Shown: positions 9,150 to 18,460 of the stretch, piece by piece | Layout: every line of letters starts with the position of its first letter | Numbering within the stretch: position 1 is the stretch's first letter | Assembly (NCBI RefSeq): GCF_012726175.1 | Contig: NZ_JAASAD010000001.1 | Coordinates: 186,001-250,000 of the forward strand | DNA length: 64,000 bases | Origin: Micromonospora sp. HNM0581 | GTDB taxonomy: Bacteria; Actinomycetota; Actinomycetes; Mycobacteriales; Micromonosporaceae | Reading direction: 5' to 3' | Translations under genes and position numbers: made by a program | Notes under the pieces: generated by a model | What the model was told of the DNA's origin: nothing | Databases searched by the model: none | Seen by the model: the letters and a program-made list of their open reading frames with translations, nothing else

Positions 9150-9178
9150 CCGTACATTGTACTACGTACTGCGTACGG
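9150..9178. promoter_or_regulatory. Candidate TetR operator in the divergent promoter region
   Basis: Inverted repeat CCGTAC (9150-9155) ... GTACGG (9173-9178) surrounds further GTAC palindromic units (GTACTACGTAC at 9159-9169). It lies between the VOC and TetR starts, the usual place for an autoregulating TetR operator. Binding is inferred, not shown. Confidence 0.5.
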
Positions 9179-9203
9179 TGATGTGACCTGCGAAGATCGG
9201 GAG

Positions 9204-9983
9204 GTGTCCGAACACCGCACCGGAGGCGGAGACCCCGCCCACACCCTGCGCCTGCTCTGGCGACAGACCGACGGCCCCCGTCGTGGCCCGCGCCAGGGTC
9301 GCTCACTCGACGAGATCGTGACCGTTGCGATCGAACTGGCTGACACCGAAGGGCTGGAGTCGGTGACCATGCGGGCGCTCGCCCAGGCGGTCGGCGTGGC
9401 ACCGATGACCCTCTACACGTACGTTCCGGGCAAAGCGGAACTGCTCGACCTGATGCTGGACCTGATCTACACCAACATGGAAAGGCCGGACCGCTCCGGC
9501 GAGCCGTGGCAGACGCGGGTGGCGGCAGTAGCGGCTGACAACCGGTCCCTGTTCACCGCTCACCCATGGGCGGCCGAGGTCGCCACCGGCCGCCCACCGC
9601 TCGGTCCGGGCCAGATGACCAAGTACGAGTACGAGCTGCGTGCCTTCGACGGCACCGGGCTGGACGACGTGACTCGCGACGCCGCGCTCACCTACGTCCT
9701 CGACTTCGTCCGGGCCGCAGCCCGCTCGTCGGCCGAGGCCCGCTCCGCGCAGCAGGAGAGCGCATGGACCGACGAACAGTGGTGGACTGCGAACGCTCCC
9801 CTGTTGGCCCAGGTGCTCGACGAGCGACGGTTCCCGACCGCCGTCCGGGTCGGCGCCGCAGCGGGAGCCGCCCAGAACGCCGCATACAATCCCGACCAGG
9901 CGTACGAGTTCGGGCTGGCCCGCATCCTCGACGGCCTGACCACCCTGATCACCGCCACGCTCGACGGTACGGCGCCGACATGA
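9204..9983 (+). CDS. TetR family transcriptional regulator
   Basis: About 259-aa DNA-binding repressor. After a short Arg-rich lead, the HTH covers roughly residues 35-80 (SLDEIVTVAIELADTEG, then MRALAQAVGVAPMTLYTYVPGKAELLDLMLD). The C-terminal 170 residues are a helical ligand domain of the TetR/tetracycline-repressor C type. The start at GTG 9204 is uncertain; GTG 9183 in the same frame is possible. Divergent orientation and the palindrome at 9150-9178 suggest control of the VOC gene and of itself. Its effector is unknown. Confidence 0.88.
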   Translation: MSEHRTGGGDPAHTLRLLWRQTDGPRRGPRQGRSLDEIVTVAIELADTEGLESVTMRALAQAVGVAPMTLYTYVPGKAELLDLMLDLIYTNMERPDRSGEPWQTRVAAVAADNRSLFTAHPWAAEVATGRPPLGPGQMTKYEYELRAFDGTGLDDVTRDAALTYVLDFVRAAARSSAEARSAQQESAWTDEQWWTANAPLLAQVLDERRFPTAVRVGAAAGAAQNAAYNPDQAYEFGLARILDGLTTLITATLDGTAPT

Positions 9984-10035
9984 CCAAGAGGTCTGCGTCC
10001 AGGATCAGCGCGACCTGGACGCAAACCTCTTGGTC
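9982..10035. terminator. Bidirectional terminator between TetR gene and mdh
   Basis: A 22-bp stem with one mismatch (9982-10003 against 10014-10035) and a 10-nt loop begins inside the TetR stop codon and ends 21 bp before the mdh stop. It sits between convergent genes and should work in both directions. Confidence 0.85.
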
Positions 10036-10056
10036 GTGACTCTCAGCCGGTTGCGG

Positions 10057-11007
10057 TCACATGGCCGCGACGTCGGCCTGCTTGGCGCGGACGGCCTCGG
10101 CGGCCTCCTTGAGCGCGGCCAGTTCGTCGGCGTCGAGATCCGTCTCCACGACGCGCTTGACACCCTGGGCGCCGATCTCGGCCTCCACTCCCAGGTAGAC
10201 ACCGGAGATGCCGTACTCACCGTCGACCCACGCGCAGACCGGCATGACCGCACCGGAGTCCTCCGCGACGGCCCTGGCCATCCGGGCCGCGGCAGCCGAC
10301 GGGGCGTAGTACGCCGACCCCGTCTTGAGCAGCGCCACCAACTCGGCACCACCGTTGCGCGTCTTGACGACCAGATCCTCGATCTGTTCGGCCGACATGA
10401 CGTCCCGCAACGGCTTGCCGTCGACGGTGCTCCTGGACGGAACCGGAACCATCGTGTCGCCGTGCGAGCCGAGGGTCAGGGTGCGTACCGACTTCACCGG
10501 TACGCCGAGTGCCTCCGCCACGAAGTTGGTGAACCGCGCCGTGTCCAGCATGCCCGCCTGGCCGAGGACGCGGTTCCGGGGGAACTGGGTGGCCAGCTGC
10601 GCCAGCGCGGTCATCTCGTCGAGCGGGTTGGACACCACGATGACAACAGCGCTCGGTGCGTACTTCGCGACGTTCTCCGAGACCTGGCGAACAATCTTCG
10701 CATTGGTCTCCAGCAGGTCCATCCGGCTCATTCCCGGCTTACGCGGCAGGCCGGCGGTGACGACGACCACGTCGGAGCCCTCGATCGCCTCGTAGCCCTC
10801 GCCGTTCGGACCGGTGGTGACACCGACGAGCTTGGTCTCGAAACCCTCGACGGCCCGTGACTGGTTGAGGTCCAGCGCGAGCCCGGCCGGCTTGCCCTCC
10901 ACGATGTCGGTGATCACGACAGTGTCGAAGACGTCGTACTCAGCGAGGCGCTGCGCGGTGGTGGAGCCGTAGAAGCCGGCCCCGACGACAGTGACCTTCT
11001 TACCCAT
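10057..11007 (-). CDS. mdh: Malate dehydrogenase
   Basis: NAD-dependent oxidation of malate to oxaloacetate (TCA cycle). The 316-aa protein is of the lactate-dehydrogenase-like MDH class. It has a Rossmann GAGFYGSTTA motif at residues 9-18, the substrate-loop arginines in LPRKPGMSRMDLL, SNPLDEMT, and the catalytic His in GSHGDTMVP. Arg in the loop, in place of the Gln of lactate dehydrogenases, supports malate specificity. Start ATG 11007 begins MGKKVTVVGAG with no leader. Monocistronic, bounded downstream by a strong hairpin. Confidence 0.95.
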   Translation of the reverse strand: MGKKVTVVGAGFYGSTTAQRLAEYDVFDTVVITDIVEGKPAGLALDLNQSRAVEGFETKLVGVTTGPNGEGYEAIEGSDVVVVTAGLPRKPGMSRMDLLETNAKIVRQVSENVAKYAPSAVVIVVSNPLDEMTALAQLATQFPRNRVLGQAGMLDTARFTNFVAEALGVPVKSVRTLTLGSHGDTMVPVPSRSTVDGKPLRDVMSAEQIEDLVVKTRNGGAELVALLKTGSAYYAPSAAAARMARAVAEDSGAVMPVCAWVDGEYGISGVYLGVEAEIGAQGVKRVVETDLDADELAALKEAAEAVRAKQADVAAM

Positions 11008-11106
11008 GGTCGTCCCACTCCCTGATCCCAGTCGGTTTTCCGGACCGTATCAGTCATCCTGGCACCGGACCTGCCAGGGTTGGCGGCGATCGCCGGGATG
11101 GGGTGA

Positions 11107-11142
11107 ACGTCACCGCCGCCCGTTTCCAGCCCCGGGTGACGT
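11107..11142 (-). terminator. Possible terminator hairpin after folD
   Basis: ACGTCACC (11107-11114) pairs with GGTGACGT (11135-11142) across a 20-nt loop, 11 bp past the folD stop. The stem is short, so the call is tentative. Confidence 0.4.
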
Positions 11143-11153
11143 GGTGGCCGTCG

Positions 11154-12014
11154 CTAGCTGCGTTCGGCCCGCTCGACGACATTGCTGAGCAACATGGCGC
11201 GGGTCATCGGACCGACGCCGCCGGGCATCGGGACCAGCTTGCCGGCCACCTCGCCCACCTCGGGGTCGACGTCGCCGGTGTAACGCCCCTTGCCGTCGGT
11301 GCCGATCACCCGGGTGATCCCGACGTCGACCACCACCGCGCCCGGGCTGATCATGTCCGCGGTCAGCAGGCCAGGTACGCCGGCCGCGACGACGACGATG
11401 TCAGCAGCCCGGGTGTGCGACGCGAGGTCGAGGGTGCCGGTGTGACACAGGGTAACCGTGGCGTTCTCGCTGCGCCGGGTGAGCAACAGCCCCATCGGGC
11501 GGCCGACGGTGTTGCCCCGGCCCACCACCGCCACGGTGGCACCGCGCAGCGGCACGTCATGCCGCCGGAGCAGTTCCACGATACCCCGGGGGGTGCAGGG
11601 CAGCGGCGCGTCGTAGCCGAGCACCAGCCGTCCCAGGTTGACCGGGTGCAGTCCGTCGGCGTCCTTGTCCGGGTCGATCAACTCCAGCACCCGCTGGGTG
11701 TCCAGGTGCGCCGGGAGGGGCAGCTGGACGATGTAGCCGTGGCAGGCCGGATCGGCGTTCAACTCGGCGACGACCTCGTCGACCTGGTCCTGGGTGGCGT
11801 CAGCCGGCAACTCACGACGGATGGATGCGATGCCCACCTCGGCGCAGTCCCGGTGCTTGCCGTTCACGTACGCCTGGGAGCCCGGATCGGAACCGACCAG
11901 CACGGTGCCGAGTCCCGGCACGGTGCCCCGTTCCGCCAGTGCCTTGACCCGCGCCCGCAGCTCGTCCTTGATCTCGGCCGCGGTCGCCTTGCCGTCCAGA
12001 AGCGTCGCCGTCAC
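11154..12014 (-). CDS. folD: Methylenetetrahydrofolate dehydrogenase/cyclohydrolase
   Basis: Bifunctional enzyme interconverting 5,10-methylene- and 10-formyl-tetrahydrofolate, cytoplasmic. The 286-aa protein contains the active-site region [17 protein letters not shown] (catalytic Lys), the [12 protein letters not shown] motif, DADGLHP, the NADP-binding [11 protein letters not shown] and the C-terminal [14 protein letters not shown] signature. Start is GTG 12014. Its product is the formyl donor for PurN and PurH, encoded by the fused gene 560 bp away on the same strand; a degraded ABC gene lies between, so co-transcription is not evident. Confidence 0.95.
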   Translation of the reverse strand: MTATLLDGKATAAEIKDELRARVKALAERGTVPGLGTVLVGSDPGSQAYVNGKHRDCAEVGIASIRRELPADATQDQVDEVVAELNADPACHGYIVQLPLPAHLDTQRVLELIDPDKDADGLHPVNLGRLVLGYDAPLPCTPRGIVELLRRHDVPLRGATVAVVGRGNTVGRPMGLLLTRRSENATVTLCHTGTLDLASHTRAADIVVVAAGVPGLLTADMISPGAVVVDVGITRVIGTDGKGRYTGDVDPEVGEVAGKLVPMPGGVGPMTRAMLLSNVVERAERS

Positions 12015-12104
12015 AAGCAGATCGTCTCACGCCCGCCCCCACCGGTTCGCCCGGCCTCGGTGACTTGTCCCGACGGCCGTCCCCTCGATGCCACTTCGAG
12101 CGAC

Positions 12105-12508
12105 ATGACTCTAATCACTGAGAGTGATCACAAGATCGGGGCACTCATCGCCCACGACCTGTCGGTGGTGCGGCACATCTCCGACCGGCTCGCCGTGATG
12201 TACCTGGGCCGGACCGTGGAGACCGGCACCGAGGACGAAAACTACGATCGGGCCACCCACCCGTACACCCAGGCGCTGCTCTGCGCAGCCGCCGGTGCCG
12301 GACCCGGACGCCCGGGAACACCGCAGCATCATCCGGCTACGCGGCGACGTGCCCAGCCCGGCAGACCCGCCGACTGGCTGCCACTTCCGCACCCGATGCC
12401 GGAAGGCGCAGGACAGCTGCGCCACCCAGGACCCGCAGGCGGTGTTACGCGCCGCCGACCCACACCCGTCGGCCCGCCAACTTCGCCGAACTACGTCCAA
12501 AAGTGTGA
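12105..12508 (+). pseudogene. Remnant of an oligopeptide ABC transporter ATPase (DppF/OppF-like)
   Basis: Only the C-terminal half of a DppF-type ATPase can be read. From about 12144 the frame gives [20 protein letters not shown] and then [19 protein letters not shown]. One extra base near 12291-12295 shifts the frame, which resumes as [22 protein letters not shown] and then [14 protein letters not shown] (from 12295). A second extra base near 12478-12481 shifts it again to FAELRPKV and a stop at 12506-12508. Walker A, the signature motif and the first half are missing. The intact dppF at 26101-27111 is a close match. The gene is dead: 5'-truncated plus two frameshifts. Confidence 0.85.
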
Positions 12509-12572
12509 GCCGCAGCAAGCGCCCGTTGGTGCCACCGCACCCCGGACGTCGGGCACGGTGGCGGTCACCGCG

Positions 12573-14753
12573 CTAGTGGGCGAAGTGGCGGGTGCCGGTG
12601 AGGTACATGGTGACGTCGGCCTGCTTGCAGGCGGCGATCACCTCGTCGTCCCGAATCGAGCCACCTGGCTGGACGATCGCCCGGACACCGGCGTCGATGA
12701 GGATCTGTGGCCCGTCGGCGAACGGGAAGAACGCATCGGAGGCGGCCACCGCGCCGCGCGCCCGGTCGGTACCGGCCCGGCTGACCGCCAGTCGGGCCGA
12801 GTCCACCCGGTTGACCTGCCCCATCCCGACGCCGACGGTCGCACCGTCAGCCGCCAGCAGGATCGCGTTGCTCTTCACCGCACGCACCGCCCGCCAGGCG
12901 AAGGCCAGGTCGGCGAGCGTCGCCTCGTCGGCCGGCTCGCCGGTGGCCAGCCGCCACGTGGTCGGGTCGTCGCCCGCGGCGTCGACCGCGTCACGCGACT
13001 GCACCAGCACGCCGCCGCTGACCTGCCGCCACTCGACCGGACGCGGCTGGTGAGCGGGCGCACGCAGGAGCCGGACGTTCTTCTTAACCTGGAGTGTCTC
13101 CACGGCGCCGGGGTCGAAGTCTGGCGCCACCACGACCTCGGTGAAGATCTCGGCGATCTGCCGGGCCAGTTCGGCCGTGACCGGACGGTTCACGGCGACG
13201 ACCCCGCCGAAGGCGGAGACCGGGTCGCAGGCGTGCGCCTTACGGTGTGCCTGCGCCACGTCCGCGCCGACGGCGATGCCGCACGGGTTGGCGTGCTTGA
13301 TGATGGCCACCGCAGGCTGGTCGGCGAAGTCGTTCGCGGCCCGCCAGGCGGCATCGGCGTCGACGTAGTTGTTGTAGGACATCTCCTTGCCGTGCAACTG
13401 CTCGGCCTGGGCCAGCCCGACCGGACCGGCAGGGTCGGTGTAGAGCGCGGCGCTCTGGTGCGGGTTCTCGCCGTAGCGCAGCACCGACCGCCGGCGCAGC
13501 GCCAGGCCGGCGAACTCCGGCAGGCCGTCGGTCGCCGGTGCGACGGAGAGGGCGAACCATTCGGCGACCGCCACGTCGTACTCGGCGATGTCGGCGAAGG
13601 CTCGGGCGGCCAGCGCCCGACGCTGCGCCAGGGTGAAACCGCCGCCGTCGAGGGCGGCGCGCAGCATCGGGTACGCACCCGGGTCGGTCACCACGGCCAC
13701 CGAAGCGTGGTTCTTGGCCGCGGCGCGCACCATCGCCGGGCCACCGATGTCGATCTGTTCGACGCACTCGTCCGGACCGGCGCCGGAGGCGACGGTGTCC
13801 TGGAACGGGTACAGGTTGGACACCAGCAGGTCGATTCCGGCGATGCGGTGCTCGTCGAGTTGCGCGACGTGCGCATCCTTACGCAGGTCGGCAAGGAGCC
13901 CGCCGTGGATAGCCGGATGCAGGGTCTTCACCCGCCCGTCGAGTATCTCCGGGAAGTTGGTCACCTGCTCCACCGGCGTCACCGGCACCCCGGCCGCGGC
14001 GATGGTCGAGGCGGTACTGCCGGTCGAGACGATCTCCACACCGGCGGCGTGCAGGGCCGCGGCCAGATCGGCCAGCCCCGTCTTGTCGTAGACGCTTACC
14101 AGTGCCCGCCGGATCGGGCGGCGCCCGTCCTGGATGGAGTCCACTCCGACCGTGACCTTTCTTCCGGTGATCGTCCAACCGTCGCGGACCAACCGGCCCA
14201 CCTGCTCGACGAGCTGGCTGCGTTCCGCTTCCTTGATGCGCTCGGTGAGCGTGTCGACGTCGTCGTCGTCGCGGACCGGCACCGCCACCTGCGCGACGAT
14301 CGGGCCGGTGTCCATTCCGGCGTCGACGAAGAAGAGGGTCGCCCCGGTCACCTTCACCCCGTAGGCGAGGGCGTCACGCGGGCCGTGGATGCCGGGGAAC
14401 GCCGGCAACAGGGTGTTGTGCGTGTTGAGGTACCGGTCGCCGAAGGCGGCGAGGAAGCGCGGACCGACAAGCTTCAGGAACCCGGCCGAGATGACCAGGT
14501 CGGGTCGGTGTTCGGCGACCCGGGCGGTGAGCGCGGCGTCCCACCGCTCACGGTCCGGGTGGTCCTTCACCCGCTCGACGAAGGTGGGCACCCCCGCAGC
14601 GGCGGCCCGGTCCAGGCCCGCGATCCCGTCGCGGTCCGCCCCGACCGCGACCACCTGTGCCCCGTACGCCGGGTCGGCGGCCGCGTCCAGCAGCGCTTGC
14701 AGATTGCTGCCGGAGCCGGAGACGAGGACGACGACACGGGCGGACTGGGTCAC
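12573..14753 (-). CDS. purH: Fused PurN-PurH (GAR transformylase / AICAR transformylase-IMP cyclohydrolase)
   Basis: Single 726-aa frame. Residues 1-203 are Pur[13 protein letters not shown], catalytic Asn110/His112 in [13 protein letters not shown], and Asp148 in DAGMDTGP. Residues 204-726 are PurH: IMP-cyclohydrolase part ([32 protein letters not shown]) and AICAR transformylase part ([26 protein letters not shown]). No stop separates them; the junction is [10 protein letters not shown] at codon 204. A GTG at 14144 could serve as an internal start for PurH (weak AAAGG 11 nt upstream), so two polypeptides remain possible. Start is GTG 14753. The enzymes catalyse the third step and the last two steps of IMP synthesis. 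Confidence 0.9.
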   Translation of the reverse strand: MTQSARVVVLVSGSGSNLQALLDAAADPAYGAQVVAVGADRDGIAGLDRAAAAGVPTFVERVKDHPDRERWDAALTARVAEHRPDLVISAGFLKLVGPRFLAAFGDRYLNTHNTLLPAFPGIHGPRDALAYGVKVTGATLFFVDAGMDTGPIVAQVAVPVRDDDDVDTLTERIKEAERSQLVEQVGRLVRDGWTITGRKVTVGVDSIQDGRRPIRRALVSVYDKTGLADLAAALHAAGVEIVSTGSTASTIAAAGVPVTPVEQVTNFPEILDGRVKTLHPAIHGGLLADLRKDAHVAQLDEHRIAGIDLLVSNLYPFQDTVASGAGPDECVEQIDIGGPAMVRAAAKNHASVAVVTDPGAYPMLRAALDGGGFTLAQRRALAARAFADIAEYDVAVAEWFALSVAPATDGLPEFAGLALRRRSVLRYGENPHQSAALYTDPAGPVGLAQAEQLHGKEMSYNNYVDADAAWRAANDFADQPAVAIIKHANPCGIAVGADVAQAHRKAHACDPVSAFGGVVAVNRPVTAELARQIAEIFTEVVVAPDFDPGAVETLQVKKNVRLLRAPAHQPRPVEWRQVSGGVLVQSRDAVDAAGDDPTTWRLATGEPADEATLADLAFAWRAVRAVKSNAILLAADGATVGVGMGQVNRVDSARLAVSRAGTDRARGAVAASDAFFPFADGPQILIDAGVRAIVQPGGSIRDDEVIAACKQADVTMYLTGTRHFAH

Positions 14754-14915
14754 CGGCCCACCCTATCCGGCCCCTGACCGGCACCATCCGCTGGGCGGCG
14801 CGGCGTGCGTGACCACCGGGGCTGGTCGAAACCGGGTACGCTGCCGGTCGCTTGGGAGCGGCGCCTGTCCGGTCCCACACCCCGTCAGGTGAACAACCGT
14901 GAGGAGCACGTCGTC

Positions 14916-15215
14916 ATGCAGCCCCAGTACCCGTCACAGCCACCGCAGCCGGTCGACAACAACATGACAATGTCGATCGTCGCGATCTTTCTGTTCTGGC
15001 CGCTGGCCATTCCGGCGATCATCAACGCCTCGAAGGTCAACCCGCTGCTCCAGCAGGGTGACTACGCGGGCGCCCAGGCTGCGTCGGCCGAGTCGAAGAA
15101 GTGGTCCAAGTGGGCCCTGATCGTCGGTATCGCCTGGCTCGCGATCGTCCTGGTGTGCTGCCTCGGCGGCGGCCTGCTGGGCTCGATGAGCGGCAGCAGC
15201 GCCAGCGGTTCCTGA
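14916..15215 (+). CDS. Small CD225/dispanin-like membrane protein
   Basis: 99-aa protein with a Pro/Gln-rich N-terminus, a hydrophobic segment (about 20-38, IVAIFLFWPLAIPAI), the loop INASKVNPLLQQGDYAGAQAASAESKKWSKWAL and a second transmembrane helix (about 63-85, with a CCLGGG patch). This two-helix layout fits the CD225/dispanin family. Start ATG 14916 has GAGGAG 9 nt upstream; the longer frame is not needed. It lies 7 bp before a DUF4190-type gene, forming a two-gene operon. Biological role unknown. Confidence 0.75.
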   Translation: MQPQYPSQPPQPVDNNMTMSIVAIFLFWPLAIPAIINASKVNPLLQQGDYAGAQAASAESKKWSKWALIVGIAWLAIVLVCCLGGGLLGSMSGSSASGS

Positions 15216-15222
15216 GTCGGGT

Positions 15223-15732
15223 ATGCAGCCCGGTCACCCCGGTCAGGACCCGTACGGCCAACATCCGCCGTACGGGTATCCGACCACACCCCAGCCGACC
15301 GACCCGTACGCGCCGTCAGCCAGCCCGTACGGTCAGCCGACCGATCCGTACGCCCAGCAGCCCCCGGCGTACGGCCAGCCGGGTCACGGCCAGCTCTTCG
15401 CCGACCCGTACGCCCCGCAGCCGTACGGCGGTATGTCGATGTACCCGAACGCGGGCTTCAGCGGCGCGCAGGGACAACAGAACACCCTCGGTCTGATCGC
15501 GATGATCCTCGGCATCGCATCGATCCCGCTGAGCTGCTGCCACCTCGGGATTCCCCTGGGAGTGGCCGCACTCGTGACCGGCTGGCTGGGCAGGCAGAAG
15601 GCCGACCAGGGCCTGGCCGGCAACTCCGGTCAGGCAATCACCGGCCTGGTCTGCGGCGCGGTGGGGCTGCTGCTGGGTCTGTTGCAGATCGTCGCGGCGG
15701 TACTGGAGCTTGGCCTGTCCTTGTACTCCTGA
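15223..15732 (+). CDS. DUF4190-type membrane protein with Tyr/Pro/Gln-rich N-terminus
   Basis: 169-aa protein. Residues 1-75 are disordered and built on repeated DPYA, YGQP and QPPAYG units. Residues 85-168 hold two transmembrane helices separated by GWLGRQKADQGLAGNSGQA, the layout of DUF4190. A Cys-Cys-His sits in the first helix region. Start ATG 15223 is 7 bp after the previous stop, so it is co-transcribed with the CD225-like gene. Function unknown; such proteins are widespread in actinobacteria. Confidence 0.78.
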   Translation: MQPGHPGQDPYGQHPPYGYPTTPQPTDPYAPSASPYGQPTDPYAQQPPAYGQPGHGQLFADPYAPQPYGGMSMYPNAGFSGAQGQQNTLGLIAMILGIASIPLSCCHLGIPLGVAALVTGWLGRQKADQGLAGNSGQAITGLVCGAVGLLLGLLQIVAAVLELGLSLYS

Positions 15733-15795
15733 CCGGGGGTGTCTCGGACGCATCCGGGGCGCCCCTGGCCCGACGGGAACGGCCGTGGTGGAGGC

Positions 15796-17088
15796 TCAGG
15801 TCCTGTATCGAGTCAACCAGCGGGCAGCGGCAGCACCCAGCAGTGCGCCGGCACCGGTGACTAGCAGTGCCGCGAGCGCCACCTGCCAGCCGACCGGCCC
15901 GACCTCCGCCAGCCGGCCGGCGCCCAGCGGTCCGCCGGACGCCTGCGCCGCCGCACCCAGCAGCAGACCGGCCACCGGTCCGGCGAGTGCCGCTGGTACG
16001 AGCAGCCGTCGCCACGACAGCGGAACCCGTTCGGTGGCGGTCAGGCGCACCAACCGGCGGGCGAGCAGCCAACCGGTGGCCATCCCCACGAGGACTGGCA
16101 GGGCGAGGACGGTGACCGCACCGAGCCCCTCGACCGGCCCACTGGGTAGGCCGGCGAACAACGGCAGCGCCGGTAGTGCGCCGACCGACACCTCGCTCGT
16201 TCGTACCGCCGTGTCGGTGCCCACCGCGAAGCCGGGCCCGAGCAGGTAGCTGGCCGACCACACGCTGACGTTCGGCGCGTACGCCAGGCTGACCAGGGTG
16301 ATGCCGGCCTGGCCGGCCACGCCGGTGCGGTAGGCGCCGATCAGGTCGGCCGCATCACCGCCACCGGTGGCCACGGCCAGGCCCGCCCCTGCGGCCCCCG
16401 CGCCGAGCAGCACCAGGGCGGCGACCAGGCCGGCACGTGCGCCCTCGCGTAGCGGCATCGGCGTCCGCTCGGCGAAGACCGCCACCATCCCGGTCGTGCG
16501 GGCGGCACCGGCACCCGCGGCGAGGGTGCCGACGGTCACCAGCGTCAGCCCGGCGCGTACCGGCGACACGTCAGGGCCGCCGGCTCCGACAGCTACGGCG
16601 GCGGCCGCTCCCAGCAGCCCGTACACGACGCCCACCGAAGCGGCGGCGGCGAGGGTACGGCCCGGCGAGCGCCCACCACGGGCACCGATCGCGCGGCTGG
16701 CGTGCACGCCGGCCCGGGTCAGCCGCCACACGGCCAGCGCGGTTACCGCGAGCGGCGCCAGACCCAGCGGACCGCCGGCCATGGTCAGGGGCACCCCGTG
16801 CCCGAGTAGCCAACCTGCCGTTCCTGCTCGTGCGGCGTCGAGCAGGCTGCCGGCACCCTCACTGAGCTGGATCAGCCCGAGTGCCAGCGCCACGGGCAGC
16901 CACGTGGTGACGGCCGCACCGCTGGCAGCGACCAGGGCGGCCACCGCGAGTGGTGCGTGGCTACGCCCCGAGGGAGCCGCCCGCGCAGCGGGCACCCGGC
17001 GCGGTGGGCCGGCCCGGCCGGGTGGCCGAGCGCCGGCACCCCGAGCGTCGGTGGCCCGGCGAGGCTGGTCAGGGGTGACATAGGACAT
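15796..17088 (-). CDS. DUF6350-family polytopic membrane protein
   Basis: 430-aa integral membrane protein, extremely rich in Ala, Gly, Leu and Val, with about ten predicted transmembrane helices after an Arg/Pro-rich cytoplasmic N-terminus of about 50 residues. I recognise the overall pattern as the actinobacterial DUF6350 family (often described as cell-division-associated membrane proteins near purN/purH); the biochemical role is not known. Start placed at ATG 17088, because the 44 upstream residues are unlike a protein N-terminus. Its position near purNH agrees with that family context. Confidence 0.7.
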   Translation of the reverse strand: MSYVTPDQPRRATDARGAGARPPGRAGPPRRVPAARAAPSGRSHAPLAVAALVAASGAAVTTWLPVALALGLIQLSEGAGSLLDAARAGTAGWLLGHGVPLTMAGGPLGLAPLAVTALAVWRLTRAGVHASRAIGARGGRSPGRTLAAAASVGVVYGLLGAAAAVAVGAGGPDVSPVRAGLTLVTVGTLAAGAGAARTTGMVAVFAERTPMPLREGARAGLVAALVLLGAGAAGAGLAVATGGGDAADLIGAYRTGVAGQAGITLVSLAYAPNVSVWSASYLLGPGFAVGTDTAVRTSEVSVGALPALPLFAGLPSGPVEGLGAVTVLALPVLVGMATGWLLARRLVRLTATERVPLSWRRLLVPAALAGPVAGLLLGAAAQASGGPLGAGRLAEVGPVGWQVALAALLVTGAGALLGAAAARWLTRYRT

Positions 17089-17268
17089 TGGCTCTACTCT
17101 GGCATGCCAGGCTGGCCCTGGGCGCCCGGCACCCGCCCACGTGTCGCCGTCCCACCCCGCTGGAGAGACAAGTTCGTCCGATCCGGCGTGGGCGGGCACC
17201 GGCTCCTCTAGCCTCGGCACAGGGGCCGTGACCGACGGTCACGGCAGCACGTGACCGGAAGGGGAGTT

Positions 17269-17526
17269 GTGAACGCTCCGTACCCACCGCCCCCGCCACC
17301 ACCCGCCGGCCGGGACCGCACGACCCTGTGGGGTGTGCTCGGCATCGTGACCGGTGTGCTCTGCTGCGGCGTCCTCGGCATCGTCTTCGGCTGGTTGTCG
17401 ATCCGTGACGCGCGTCGGTACCGCCAGTCACCGGTGCTGGGCTACGTGGCCATCGGGCTCGGCGTGCTGAACATCGTCGTCAGCCTGATCCTGCAGGCGA
17501 CCGGGAACTACCCGTACTGGAACTGA
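17269..17526 (+). CDS. Small DUF4190-like membrane protein
   Basis: 85-aa protein: poly-proline N-terminus (residues 3-12), a transmembrane helix around 22-45 (GVLGIVTGVLCCGVLGIVFGW), the short loop LSIRDARRYRQSP and a second helix around 56-78. GTG 17269 is chosen because GGGGAG lies just upstream; GTG 17251 is in frame but has no site. It resembles the C-terminal half of the protein at 15223-15732. Followed directly by a strong terminator. Role unknown. Confidence 0.7.
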   Translation: MNAPYPPPPPPPAGRDRTTLWGVLGIVTGVLCCGVLGIVFGWLSIRDARRYRQSPVLGYVAIGLGVLNIVVSLILQATGNYPYWN

Positions 17527-17555
17527 GGGGCCGGCCTCTCGGGCCGGCCCCTCAG
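17523..17555. terminator. Rho-independent terminator between the small DUF4190-like gene and sucD
   Basis: Perfect 14-bp stem CTGAGGGGCCGGCC (17523-17536) / GGCCGGCCCCTCAG (17542-17555), 5-nt loop, then a TTTTT run at about 17559-17563 on the plus strand. It also lies directly after the sucD stop, so it probably serves both genes. Confidence 0.9.
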
Positions 17556-17569
17556 CGTGTTTTTGCCGT

Positions 17570-18457
17570 TCAGCTCGCGGACATGAGGTCGCGCATCAGC
17601 TTGGCCGTTTCGGTCGGCGTCTTGCCTACCTTCACACCCACCGCCTCCAGCGCCGCCTTCTTGGCGTCGGCGGTACCCGCCGAGCCGGAGATGATCGCAC
17701 CGGCGTGCCCCATCGTCTTGCCCGGCGGGGCGGTGAAACCGGCGATGTAGCCGACCACCGGCTTGCTGACGTTCGCCTTGATGAACTCGGCCGCCCGCTC
17801 CTCGGCGTCACCACCGATCTCACCGATCATGACGATGGCGTCGGTGTCCGGGTCGGCCTCGAACGCGGCGAGCGCGTCGATGTGCGTCGTCCCGATGATG
17901 GGGTCGCCACCGATGCCGACACAGGTCGAGAAGCCGATGTCACGCAGCTCGTACATCATCTGGTAGGTGAGCGTGCCGCTCTTGCTGACCAGACCTATCC
18001 GGCCGGTGCCGGTGATGTCGGCCGGGATGATGCCGGCGTTCGAGGCACCCGGGGAGGCGATGCCGGGGCAGTTCGGGCCGATGATCCGGGTCCGTTCGCC
18101 CTTGGCCACGTTGTGGGCCCAGAAGGCGGCGGTGTCGTGTACCGGCACGCCCTCGGTGATCACCACGGCCAGCGGGATCTCGGCGTCGATCGCCTCCATC
18201 ACCGCCGCCTTGGTGAACTGCGGTGGTACGAAGATGACCGTTACGTCGGCACCGGTGTCCTTCATCGCGTCCGCGACGCCTGCGAAGACCGGCAGCTCGG
18301 TGCCGTCGAAGTCGACGGTGGTTCCCGCCTTGCGCGGATTGACCCCACCGACGATCGTGGTGCCCGCCGCGAGCATCCGGCGGGTGTGCTTGGAACCCTC
18401 GGAACCGGTCATCCCCTGGACGATGACCTTCGAGTCCTTGGTCAGCCAGATAGCCAT
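17570..18457 (-). CDS. sucD: Succinyl-CoA synthetase alpha subunit
   Basis: 295-aa CoA-binding subunit that makes succinate and ATP/GTP from succinyl-CoA with SucC. Visible motifs: CoA-binding [15 protein letters not shown] and [14 protein letters not shown]-type segment, [30 protein letters not shown] and the phosphohistidine loop GHAGAIISG near the C-terminus. Length is typical. It begins 3 bp after the sucC stop and is co-transcribed with it, ending at the bidirectional terminator at 17523-17555. Confidence 0.97.
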   Translation of the reverse strand: MAIWLTKDSKVIVQGMTGSEGSKHTRRMLAAGTTIVGGVNPRKAGTTVDFDGTELPVFAGVADAMKDTGADVTVIFVPPQFTKAAVMEAIDAEIPLAVVITEGVPVHDTAAFWAHNVAKGERTRIIGPNCPGIASPGASNAGIIPADITGTGRIGLVSKSGTLTYQMMYELRDIGFSTCVGIGGDPIIGTTHIDALAAFEADPDTDAIVMIGEIGGDAEERAAEFIKANVSKPVVGYIAGFTAPPGKTMGHAGAIISGSAGTADAKKAALEAVGVKVGKTPTETAKLMRDLMSAS

Positions 18458-18460
18458 GTG

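Noticed and set aside
11103..14777. A 1224-codon open frame on the plus strand opposite folD and purNH
   Set aside because: It is the antisense shadow of high-GC coding sequence. The minus-strand frames encode full-length recognisable enzymes, and the plus product has no domain except the pseudogene stretch at 12105-12508.
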